11,540 nt of DNA, from contig CALBGD010000177.1 in assembly GCA_937893735.1 (NCBI GenBank), forward strand, positions 1 to 11,540. Reading direction: 5' to 3'. The notes under the pieces were generated by a model. The model was not told the DNA's origin and did not search any database. It saw nothing but the letters and a program-made list of their open reading frames with translations. A program made the position numbers and the translations under genes. Positions 1 to 5,495 of the stretch are shown here, piece by piece. Numbering within the stretch: position 1 is the stretch's first letter; each line of letters opens with the position of its first letter. The DNA comes from an uncultured Clostridia bacterium. GTDB lineage: Bacteria; Bacillota; Clostridia; Oscillospirales; Ruminococcaceae.

Positions 1-889
1 CCGCCTCTATTTTAACAGGTTTTTCAGAGTAAACGCCCCTTTTCTGCTTGTTGATAACAGTGTCAGCTGCGTCAATGTATTCATTGCACCAAACTGTCGT
101 ACTACCGACTGAATACCTGTTAACGGAATTATATTCATTTGAAATGATAGAACCGTTCCACGATAAATTGTTATCGTTATAGATAAAAACACTATTTCCT
201 TTCAAAGATGTCACCACACCGGCCATCTGTTCCGTTATCTCAACAACGCTGTTTTGAATCCACAGACTGGAAACACCATATGCTTCTTTCGCTTTAAGGT
301 AGCCGCCGAAAACATCTGTTTTTTGACTGATGGCTCTGACGTCCAGATAGCCTTTATTCATCTTGACATCATATGATTCTGCGTTCGGCGCGCTTATGTA
401 GCCGCCGTTCATCTTTAAAAGGTAGTCGCCTAAAAGCTCCTCAGCGGAAGATTTGATATAGCCGCTGCTTATTTCGACCTTCGAGCCAAAAGGGCAGTCT
501 ATTTCCAGAACGCCCGAGCCGCTTATGTAAGCGCACTTGTCATCTATACCCGCAAATACCGCATCCGAGACAGCCGAGCGCACCTTGTTGTAACCCACAA
601 GCTCAATTGATATATCGCCATCGTAGGTAAACGCAGAACGGAAATCAACGCTTCCCGCGTTAATATTCGCGCCGAAAAGCGTGAGCGTGCCGCGCGTTTT
701 ACTGGGATTGCCGTCCCACATCCAGCCGTTGCCATAACGGGGCGTGCCGTCCTCCAGACCGCCGATGGTGTTGGGGTCGTCGTCCGCGCGGGCGGGGAGC
801 GACATCACCGGCATAAGTCCAATGATCATGCATACCGCCAGGAGTATGCACATTAGTTTTTTAACACTGCTTTGCTTGGTAAAAATCAT
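1..889 (-). CDS. Secreted repeat-containing surface protein, 3'-truncated by window edge
   Basis: An open frame of 296 codons starts at 889 and runs without a stop to position 1, so the C-terminus is missing. The start is set by GGAGG at 897-901 and by the signal peptide directly after it: a basic stretch (K5, K10, K11), a hydrophobic core at about residues 12-31, and an A-R-A signal-peptidase site at 33-35 followed by an acidic DDDP. The mature part is rich in Gly, Ser, Tyr and Asn and poor in Lys. Between residues 120 and 225 it has recurring G-Y-[IL] turns (Y144, Y164, Y181, Y197) spaced 16-20 residues apart, which suggests a short-repeat beta-solenoid or similar beta-rich fold. I do not recognise a catalytic domain. 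It is likely exported and could be surface-attached or carbohydrate-binding, but that is inference. It has its own strong promoter. Confidence 0.82.
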   Translation of the reverse strand, partial: MIFTKQSSVKKLMCILLAVCMIIGLMPVMSLPARADDDPNTIGGLEDGTPRYGNGWMWDGNPSKTRGTLTLFGANINAGSVDFRSAFTYDGDISIELVGYNKVRSAVSDAVFAGIDDKCAYISGSGVLEIDCPFGSKVEISSGYIKSSAEELLGDYLLKMNGGYISAPNAESYDVKMNKGYLDVRAISQKTDVFGGYLKAKEAYGVSSLWIQNSVVEITEQMAGVVTSLKGNSVFIYNDNNLSWNGSIISNEYNSVNRYSVGSTTVWCNEYIDAADTVINKQKRGVYSEKPVKIEA

Positions 890-939
890 ATTTTTCCCTC
901 CAAAATAATTACGCATACCAGTAGCTGCCTTAATATATC

Positions 940-968
940 ATTATATCATGTTATGCAGATTTTGTCAA
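940..968 (-). promoter_or_regulatory. Consensus sigma-A promoter for the secreted repeat protein
   Basis: On the minus strand TTGACA (963-968) and TATAAT (940-945) are separated by exactly 17 bp, and TGA precedes the -10 (extended -10). Both hexamers match the consensus completely. The predicted start of transcription is near 933, giving a leader of about 44 nt before the ATG at 889. Confidence 0.88.
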
Positions 969-1043
969 TAATCAGCGCTTATTTTTGGTCTGATCATATC
1001 CCGGCGCTGACCTTTTGCAGGCGTTGAGCACTGCCGTATTACG

Positions 1044-1076
1044 AAAAAAGGACGCATTTCAGTAAAAAGCGTCCTT
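1044..1076 (-). terminator. Intrinsic terminator after the alpha/beta hydrolase gene
   Basis: A perfect 8-bp stem AAGGACGC/GCGTCCTT (1048-1055 with 1069-1076) closes a 13-nt loop. Read on the minus strand it runs into six consecutive T residues (1044-1049). It lies about 50 bp past the stop at 1124 and upstream of the next promoter at 940-968, so it separates the two transcription units. Confidence 0.85.
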
Positions 1077-1123
1077 AGTATTATTAAGGTATGACCAGCG
1101 AATGAAACAGCAGGCGCCATGTA

Positions 1124-2101
1124 TTATGATAACCTGATGACTATTTTACCGAAAATCACCTTAGTATGGTCATCAAACATTGCAGATGTTACCCGGTCTG
1201 CCAGATAGGATATCATGTTGAAATGTCCCAGATATGCGTCCTTTACGGTGTTCATCACCGGATAGCCGTGGTACATTCCCTTGCCCGCCTCGAGCGTGAC
1301 ATCAACGCCGGCGCTTTTCATCTGCGCCTCGAGCTCGCCGCACATCGCGTAGAGGACCTCGCAGTCGGCAAAGCAGATGTATGCGTCCTTCAGCCCGGAA
1401 TAGTTTCCGAGCTGCGGATATGTCATATATTTTGGCAGCTCCCTGCCGTTGGTGATGAGGTCATAAAAGGTGTCGAGCCATTTTACGGTCAGGCAGATAT
1501 CGGTCTTTTCGAGCTGTTTTGCGCGCTCCCTTTCCTCCTGTGAATAAATGCACATTTCCGGGGAGGAAACATACAGCTTATCCGGCATGGGTATATTTTC
1601 TCCCAGCTCGTTGATGTGCGAGATAAGCGCCAGCGCGAGAGTTCCACCGGACGAGCAGCCGGCCGCCGCGACATTCCCGGCGCCGTATTCTGAAACAAGG
1701 GATTTGTAAACCTTGTACACCATATCGACCGCTTCATTCATGGAACACTCGATACACAGAGGATAGTGGGGAATTATAACATCTCTTCCGGTTTTCAGCG
1801 CCAGCTCCTCGAACAGAACATAATCTGCGCCGTCAGGGAACTTGAGCATTTGGGTGTCAGGAATGTACAGCAGCGCCGTTGTGCTGTCCTTACGCGTGAG
1901 AAATGTGGAAAGACAGCCGTGCTCGAACCTGCGCTCGTATTCAAGCTTTGGCGAAAATGCTTTGTCCATCATGGGAATGACGCGGGAGGTTTTCCGGTAT
2001 TTTTCGCGCAGCTCGTCTGCGGATAAGTTTGGCGCCTTCTTATATTTGAATATCTGAGCCGCCTTTCTTCTCAGACGGTATTTCAGCGTGAATTCAGACA
2101 T
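1124..2101 (-). CDS. Alpha/beta-hydrolase fold esterase/acetylhydrolase-like protein
   Basis: The 325-residue product has the nucleophile elbow G-C-S-S-G (148-152, Ser150), a plausible acid Asp246 in the stretch FADCEVLYA, and His278 in YHGYPVM, which gives a full Ser-Asp-His triad in the order typical of the hormone-sensitive-lipase/acetylhydrolase branch (Abhydrolase_3). No signal peptide is visible, so it is probably cytoplasmic. Residues about 76-84 (LLYIPDTQM) stand where this family normally carries the HGG oxyanion-hole motif, which is absent here. The start is supported by GGAGG at 2108-2112. Its substrate cannot be read from the sequence; a small ester or acylated sugar or glycan would fit the family. 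It lies 61 bp after the membrane-protein gene with no terminator between and no clear promoter of its own, so co-transcription is likely. A terminator follows at 1044-1076. Confidence 0.85.
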   Translation of the reverse strand: MSEFTLKYRLRRKAAQIFKYKKAPNLSADELREKYRKTSRVIPMMDKAFSPKLEYERRFEHGCLSTFLTRKDSTTALLYIPDTQMLKFPDGADYVLFEELALKTGRDVIIPHYPLCIECSMNEAVDMVYKVYKSLVSEYGAGNVAAAGCSSGGTLALALISHINELGENIPMPDKLYVSSPEMCIYSQEERERAKQLEKTDICLTVKWLDTFYDLITNGRELPKYMTYPQLGNYSGLKDAYICFADCEVLYAMCGELEAQMKSAGVDVTLEAGKGMYHGYPVMNTVKDAYLGHFNMISYLADRVTSAMFDDHTKVIFGKIVIRLS

Positions 2102-2162
2102 TTTATCCCTCCGGTCGGTTTTGTTAAAGAGGCTGTTTGGTGTTCAATGTATAAAGCAGGAG

Positions 2163-2672
2163 TTATTTTACTCCATAAAAAATTCCTTTTTTAAATGAAA
2201 GATATATCGGCAAACATGAAACAAAATTTAATAAACCGCCAATCACTAGCCATACAAGTTCTGATGAAACGCCTGCATACAGCGCGATTTGAAATATTCC
2301 AATAACAGCCCCTGCCAATCCGGAATAAACAGTTACACCAAAGCTTAAATTCTTTTGAAGTCTTGTAGCGATTTCCTTTTCATGTATTTTGTTCAGGTAA
2401 ATAATATAGGCAACGCCGAATATAACAGCAGCCAGTGCAATGAGAGCTATATAGTCCGTCACATGGTGAAAACCATTTCTGCAAAAGTAAACAATGCCTG
2501 CCGCAAGATGTATTATCCAGCCGATATCACTTAACAGCCCCAATATCATAAATGGGATATCCGGCATCATAGCCGTATAGCGAACGCCGTTTTTTCCTTT
2601 CTGCTGGAGCTGTTTGATATGGTCTTCTGTTATTTTTCTTTTTTCATGCAGGATTTCTTTTATCTTACTCAT
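2163..2672 (-). CDS. Small polytopic membrane protein of unknown function
   Basis: The frame is open from an ATG at 2723, but the preferred start is 2672 (169 residues). That ATG has GGAG at 2680-2683 with a 7-nt spacer, whereas the upstream ATGs at 2723 and 2702 have no ribosome site and lie in or beside a hairpin (2700-2717). The N-terminal 38 residues are charged and probably cytoplasmic (KIKEILHEKRK). Four hydrophobic segments follow at about 41-63, 74-93, 112-133 and 139-159, ending in a short basic tail. I do not recognise the family. It is the first gene of a probable two-gene unit with the downstream hydrolase and is transcribed from the promoter at 2781-2809, whose start region is covered by a long inverted repeat. 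Confidence 0.75.
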   Translation of the reverse strand: MSKIKEILHEKRKITEDHIKQLQQKGKNGVRYTAMMPDIPFMILGLLSDIGWIIHLAAGIVYFCRNGFHHVTDYIALIALAAVIFGVAYIIYLNKIHEKEIATRLQKNLSFGVTVYSGLAGAVIGIFQIALYAGVSSELVWLVIGGLLNFVSCLPIYLSFKKGIFYGVK

Positions 2673-2699
2673 AGAAAATCTCCAACTCTTTTTCTTCTT

Positions 2700-2717
2700 C
2701 ATAACCGAAAGGTTATG
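2700..2717. repeat. Perfect 7-bp hairpin with 4-nt loop in the leader of the membrane-protein gene
   Basis: CATAACC (2700-2706) and GGTTATG (2711-2717) are exact inverted copies separated by GAAA on the plus strand, or TTTC in the transcript. It lies in the roughly 100-nt leader and overlaps the first upstream ATG of the frame, which supports the internal start at 2672. No T run follows, so it is not a normal terminator. Confidence 0.6.
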
Positions 2718-2759
2718 GCACAATTTGCCGATTTGCGTATGTGCGAGGACATTTAAATC

Positions 2760-2786
2760 TATAATAAACGCTCCGCGTTTATTATA
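2760..2786. promoter_or_regulatory. Perfect 12-bp inverted repeat over the -10/+1 of the membrane-protein promoter (candidate operator)
   Basis: TATAATAAACGC (2760-2771) and its exact reverse complement (2775-2786) are separated by only TCC. One arm contains the minus-strand -10 box TATAAT (2781-2786), and the predicted transcription start near 2774 falls at the centre. A dimeric repressor bound here would block the promoter. Alternatively the 3' arm could contribute to structure at the extreme 5' end of the transcript, but most of the 5' arm would not be transcribed, so a DNA operator is the better reading. Confidence 0.62.
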
Positions 2787-2809
2787 CCATGAAATATATG
2801 CGCTGTCAA
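2781..2809 (-). promoter_or_regulatory. Consensus sigma-A promoter for the membrane protein-hydrolase unit
   Basis: TTGACA (2804-2809, minus strand), a 17-bp spacer and TATAAT (2781-2786), with TGG immediately upstream of the -10. Both hexamers match consensus. The predicted start is near 2774, about 100 nt upstream of the ATG at 2672. Confidence 0.87.
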
Positions 2810-2837
2810 TGACTGCGTTCCGGGAGGAATATTGCGG

Positions 2838-2870
2838 AAAAATGCGGCACGGAATACCCGCGCCGCATTT
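2838..2870 (-). terminator. Intrinsic terminator after the aldo/keto reductase gene
   Basis: A perfect 9-bp stem AAATGCGGC/GCCGCATTT (2840-2848 with 2862-2870) closes a 13-nt GC-rich loop, and the minus-strand transcript continues into a run of five T (2838-2842). It lies 8 bp past the end of the reductase gene at 2878. Confidence 0.82.
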
Positions 2871-2877
2871 ACTATAT

Positions 2878-3717
2878 TCAGACTATCGACATGAACCACT
2901 CAACCGTTTCCGGGTCGTGATGGGAGAAGAACAGGCTCTTTCCCGTGTCAAGGGCTTCGAGGCGCTTCATTTCCTCGGCGCTCAGCTCAAAGTCAAACAC
3001 GTCGATGTTTTCCTTCATTCGGTTCTCGTGGACGGATTTCGGGATAACCACAGAGCCGCTCTGGAGCAGGAATCTCAGCGCTGTCTGCGCGGGAGTCTTT
3101 CCGTGATTTTCGCCTATCTCGATGAGCTCCGGCGTGCTGAAGAAGTTGTTTCTTCCCTCGGCAAACGGACCCCAGCTCATGAGCTGAGTGCCGCACTTGG
3201 CAAGGTACTTTCTGGCGGTTTTCTGCTGCTGGAATATGTGGTTCTCCACCTGATTGACGGCAGGCTTGATTTCTGCGAAATGCGCGATGTCGATGAAGCG
3301 GTCAGGATAGAAGTTCGACACTCCGATGGCGCGCGCCTTTCCCGCCTTGTAGGCTTCCTCCATCGCGCGGTAGGAGCCGTAGTAATCTCCGAACGGCTGA
3401 TGTATCAGGAGCAGGTCAACATAGCCGCTTTTCAGCTTCCTGAGGGATTCGTCTATCGAGGCCTTCGCCTTTTCGTAACCGGCGTTGGTTATCCATATCT
3501 TGGTGGTGATGAAAAGCTCCTCGCGGGGAAGTCCGCACTTCTCGATCGCATTGCCGACGCCCTCTTCATTGCCGTATGCCTGCGCGGTGTCTATGCTGCG
3601 GTATCCGTTCTTTATCGCTTCAAGCACGCAGCGCTCTGTTTCCTCAGCCGGGGTCTGATATACTCCGTAGCCGAGCTGTGGCATTTTTACTCCGTTGTTG
3701 AGAGTTACATAAGTCAT
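2878..3717 (-). CDS. Aldo/keto reductase (2,5-diketogluconate reductase-like, AKR family)
   Basis: The 279-residue length is normal for a monomeric (beta/alpha)8 aldo/keto reductase that reduces carbonyl substrates with NADPH in the cytoplasm. The catalytic tetrad is complete: Asp43 and Tyr48 in SIDTAQAY, Lys73 in TTKIW and His106 in LLIHQP. GVSNF (132-136), NQVENH (155-160) and the cofactor-phosphate loop IPKSVHENR (225-233) are all present. The start at 3717 has GGAGG at 3725-3729 with a 7-nt spacer. It is transcribed away from a LysR-type regulator gene across a 143-bp gap with overlapping promoters, the usual arrangement for a regulator and its target. The motif pattern resembles the DkgA/AKR5 group. 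The physiological substrate is not visible; sugar-derived ketones or reactive aldehydes would be typical. Confidence 0.93.
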   Translation of the reverse strand: MTYVTLNNGVKMPQLGYGVYQTPAEETERCVLEAIKNGYRSIDTAQAYGNEEGVGNAIEKCGLPREELFITTKIWITNAGYEKAKASIDESLRKLKSGYVDLLLIHQPFGDYYGSYRAMEEAYKAGKARAIGVSNFYPDRFIDIAHFAEIKPAVNQVENHIFQQQKTARKYLAKCGTQLMSWGPFAEGRNNFFSTPELIEIGENHGKTPAQTALRFLLQSGSVVIPKSVHENRMKENIDVFDFELSAEEMKRLEALDTGKSLFFSHHDPETVEWFMSIV

Positions 3718-3752
3718 GTTTTTTCCTCCGTTCAGTATTCATTAGAGTTGCT

Positions 3753-3770
3753 GTATTTCCGTGGAAATAC
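3753..3770. promoter_or_regulatory. Candidate LysR-type operator in the divergent intergenic region
   Basis: GTATTTCCGTGGAAATAC is an exact 8-bp inverted repeat with a 2-bp centre. It contains the T-N11-A pattern favoured by LysR-type regulators (for example T3757 to A3769). Its centre is about 46 bp upstream of the predicted LysR-gene transcription start and about 15 bp downstream of the predicted reductase transcription start, so binding could affect both genes. Assignment to the neighbouring regulator is inference from position. Confidence 0.55.
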
Positions 3771-3772
3771 TC

Positions 3773-3801
3773 TTTACAATCCTATTATATCATGATATAA
3801 T
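3773..3801 (+). promoter_or_regulatory. Sigma-A promoter for the LysR-family gene
   Basis: TTTACA (3773-3778), a 17-bp spacer and TATAAT (3796-3801), with TGA just before the -10 (extended -10). The predicted start is near 3808, about 53 nt before the ATG at 3861. Confidence 0.82.
3784..3801. repeat. Perfect 18-bp palindrome holding both divergent -10 boxes
   Basis: ATTATATCATGATATAAT is its own reverse complement. The left end is the -10 of the minus-strand reductase promoter and the right end is the -10 of the plus-strand regulator promoter, so the two core promoters physically overlap and face each other. Confidence 0.85.
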
Positions 3802-3812
3802 GTAAATGTACA
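3784..3812 (-). promoter_or_regulatory. Sigma-A promoter for the aldo/keto reductase gene
   Basis: On the minus strand TGTACA (3807-3812, four of six consensus bases), 17 bp, and TATAAT (3784-3789) preceded by TGA. The weaker -35 with an extended -10 is consistent with a promoter that is helped or controlled by a regulator. The predicted start is near 3777, giving a leader of about 60 nt. Confidence 0.72.
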
Positions 3813-3860
3813 ATATCAATAACGAAATCTGCATTTCATAAAATGAATAGTGGAGGGCAT

Positions 3861-4673
3861 ATGCTGGATCTGTATGAACTTGAACAGCTTGCGGCATTCG
3901 GAGAATACGGCACTCTGTCGCTGGCGGCGGAGCGCCTGCATATTTCTCAGCCGACGATCACGAGGAATATGCGCCATCTGGAGGACGAATTCGGGGCGCC
4001 GCTTTTTAACCGCACAAAGAACCGGATAGAACTCAACGCAACGGGAAAGCTGGCGGTGGAATACGCCCGGAAGCTCCTGCTGGAAGCGGAGCAGGCGGTA
4101 AAACAGGTGCGCGCGTTCGACCAGCGCCAGAGGACGATAATCGTGCGCTCCTGTGCGCCAGCGCCGCTGTGGGAGCTGATGAAGTCGCTGGAGAAGAAGC
4201 ACCCCGGGAACACGATATCGTCAAGCATTGCGCAGAACGACGAGGTGCTGCGCTCATGGGAAAGCGGCGACTGCGACATCGCCGTGCTTCCGTTTGCGCA
4301 CCGCTGTGAAAATTCGGAGCCACGCGAATTCATGCGGGAAAATCTGTTCGTGTGCGTTCCTGCGGAGCATGAGCTTGCAAAGCATGACAGCCTCAGCTTC
4401 GCGGATATAAACGGATTCAATTTCCTGCTGCGCACGGAGCTTGGCTTCTGGGATTCACTCTGCCGGCAGAAAATGCCCGCGTCGAAATTCCTTGTTCAGA
4501 CCGATGAATTTGCGTTCAATGAACTGGTACGGTCGTCCTCGCTGCCCTGCTTTACTACGGATTACATTCTTCACCGCTCCTCGGATTACTACGGCCGGAT
4601 GATGATACCGCTTACCGACGAAGAGGCAAAGGTGGTTTTCTATCTGCTTTCCAGACGCCCGGGACTGGTGTGA
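3861..4673 (+). CDS. LysR-family transcriptional regulator
   Basis: The 270-residue product begins with a typical LysR winged helix-turn-helix (about residues 2-60): LEQLAAFGEYGTLSLAAERL, then HISQPTITRNMRHLEDEFGA, then the wing LFNRTKNRIELNATG. A linker helix (about 61-87) and a substrate-binding-like domain (about 91-260) follow. The start at 3861 is preferred over an ATG at 3843 because GGAGGG lies at 3852-3857 and the HTH begins at once; the 4-nt gap after GGAGG is slightly short. At 270 residues it is somewhat shorter than the usual 290-310, mainly in the effector domain. It is divergent from the aldo/keto reductase gene, its most likely target, and the intergenic region carries a dyad with a T-N11-A match. 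The effector is unknown. It ends 7 bp before the convergent thiazoline hydrolase family gene, with no clear terminator between. Confidence 0.92.
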   Translation: MLDLYELEQLAAFGEYGTLSLAAERLHISQPTITRNMRHLEDEFGAPLFNRTKNRIELNATGKLAVEYARKLLLEAEQAVKQVRAFDQRQRTIIVRSCAPAPLWELMKSLEKKHPGNTISSSIAQNDEVLRSWESGDCDIAVLPFAHRCENSEPREFMRENLFVCVPAEHELAKHDSLSFADINGFNFLLRTELGFWDSLCRQKMPASKFLVQTDEFAFNELVRSSSLPCFTTDYILHRSSDYYGRMMIPLTDEEAKVVFYLLSRRPGLV

Positions 4674-4680
4674 GGTCCGT

Positions 4681-5313
4681 TCACTTTTTCTTCTTGTACC
4701 CGCAGTCGCAGCATGGACCGCCGGAGGCAAGCGTGTACTCCCTTACGAAATCCGAGGCCCTGCCGGCTTCTGTCATATTGTAGTCTAACCGGCACATGGC
4801 GGGCACAAGGTCGTAAAGCCCGAGCTCCTTCATGAGGGTGCAGATACCGCAGCGTGTAAAGCGCGCCTCGTAGCCGCTTCCGTCGGGGTAGATGAAGAGA
4901 TCCATGTTCCACGAATAGGGATTGCGGTCGGCGGCTTTCAGCGCGGCGGTCTGCTCCATTCCGGCGATATCCTTGGGGGTGAATTTTTTCTTTCCGCTCT
5001 TGCGGCAGAACCACTTCACTGCGGGAGTCATCATGGATTTTGCGTAGAACTCGGTGAGCTGTTCCACGGTCGGGCGCTTCGGCATATGAAGAACTACCGC
5101 CGAAAGCATTGCGCAGTTCACGATGTTCATTTTGAAGCGGTCAGCCTTTTCAAACTCCGGGAGTTTTGCGATTATTCTGCGGTACTCCGGCTTTGCGGAC
5201 GCGGTTATCTCCATGGCTGTGCTTTTGTCGTATCCCAGCACTTCGTTGAGCTGTTTCCTGAATGAGCCTGCGAACATCGCCCACATTCCCCATGGCATTC
5301 CTGAGTATTTCAT
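4681..5313 (-). CDS. L-2-amino-thiazoline-4-carboxylic acid hydrolase family protein
   Basis: The 210-residue protein matches by eye the ATC hydrolase family, whose founding enzyme opens the thiazoline ring of L-2-amino-thiazoline-4-carboxylate to N-carbamoyl-L-cysteine during cysteine formation. Visible signatures are RFTRCGICTLMKELG (151-165), PAMCRLDYNM (171-180) and the C-terminal TLASGGPCCDCGYK (194-207). The Cys residues 155, 158, 174, 201, 202 and 204 and Asp177 are candidates for conserved functional positions. Most members in gut Firmicutes have no shown activity, so the true substrate is uncertain. There is no signal peptide and the C-terminus is KKKK. The start has AGAGGTG at 5321-5327 with a 7-nt spacer. 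It is monocistronic, and its leader holds a GTTAG-N6-CTAAC palindrome shared with other genes in the window. Confidence 0.82.
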   Translation of the reverse strand: MKYSGMPWGMWAMFAGSFRKQLNEVLGYDKSTAMEITASAKPEYRRIIAKLPEFEKADRFKMNIVNCAMLSAVVLHMPKRPTVEQLTEFYAKSMMTPAVKWFCRKSGKKKFTPKDIAGMEQTAALKAADRNPYSWNMDLFIYPDGSGYEARFTRCGICTLMKELGLYDLVPAMCRLDYNMTEAGRASDFVREYTLASGGPCCDCGYKKKK

Positions 5314-5339
5314 GATATTGCACCTCTTTATTTGAATGT

Positions 5340-5359
5340 AAGTTAGATAAAACTAACTT
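5340..5359. promoter_or_regulatory. GTTAG-N6-CTAAC operator-like palindrome, thiazoline hydrolase family gene leader
   Basis: AAGTTAG (5340-5346) and CTAACTT (5353-5359) are exact inverted copies around ATAAAA. It starts about 20 nt downstream of the predicted transcription start and ends before the ribosome site. The same core occurs at 6779-6794, 7542-7557 and 10094-10111, and imperfectly at 6812-6828. Confidence 0.7.
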
Positions 5360-5385
5360 GTTGCTATACCTTTCTCACTGAATTG

Positions 5386-5414
5386 ATTATATCACGGAAA
5401 CGTTTATTTTTCAA
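5386..5414 (-). promoter_or_regulatory. Sigma-A promoter for the thiazoline hydrolase family gene
   Basis: On the minus strand TTGAAA (5409-5414), 17 bp, and TATAAT (5386-5391) preceded by TGA. The predicted start is near 5379, with a leader of about 66 nt that contains the GTTAG-N6-CTAAC palindrome. Confidence 0.83.
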
Positions 5415-5445
5415 TAGGGAATACCCTGTTTATGTGATTTTATGC

Positions 5446-5478
5446 AAAAAAAATCGGCAGAGAGCCCCCGCCGATTTT
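5446..5478 (-). terminator. Intrinsic terminator after the ZinT-like gene
   Basis: A perfect 9-bp stem AAAATCGGC/GCCGATTTT (5450-5458 with 5470-5478) closes an 11-nt loop, and the minus-strand transcript runs into eight T residues (5446-5453). It lies 18 bp past the end of the gene at 5496. Confidence 0.92.
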
Positions 5479-5495
5479 CTTAATTTTTCTGCATA

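Noticed and set aside
2673..2723. An upstream start for the small membrane protein, adding 17 residues
   Set aside because: The ATGs at 2723 and 2702 lack a ribosome site and lie at a hairpin. The ATG at 2672 has GGAG with a 7-nt spacer.
2614..3795. A 393-codon open frame on the plus strand opposite the aldo/keto reductase
   Set aside because: The minus-strand product has the full catalytic tetrad, a ribosome site, a promoter and a terminator. The plus frame crosses promoters and the terminator and has no ribosome site.
3843..3860. An upstream start for the LysR regulator, adding six residues
   Set aside because: No ribosome site precedes 3843. The GGAGGG at 3852-3857 lies between the two ATGs and serves the one at 3861, where the HTH domain begins.
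4662..4678. GGAC/GTCC hairpin as a terminator for the LysR gene
   Set aside because: It has only four clean base pairs, overlaps the coding sequence and stop, and is followed by a broken T-rich stretch within the opposing gene.
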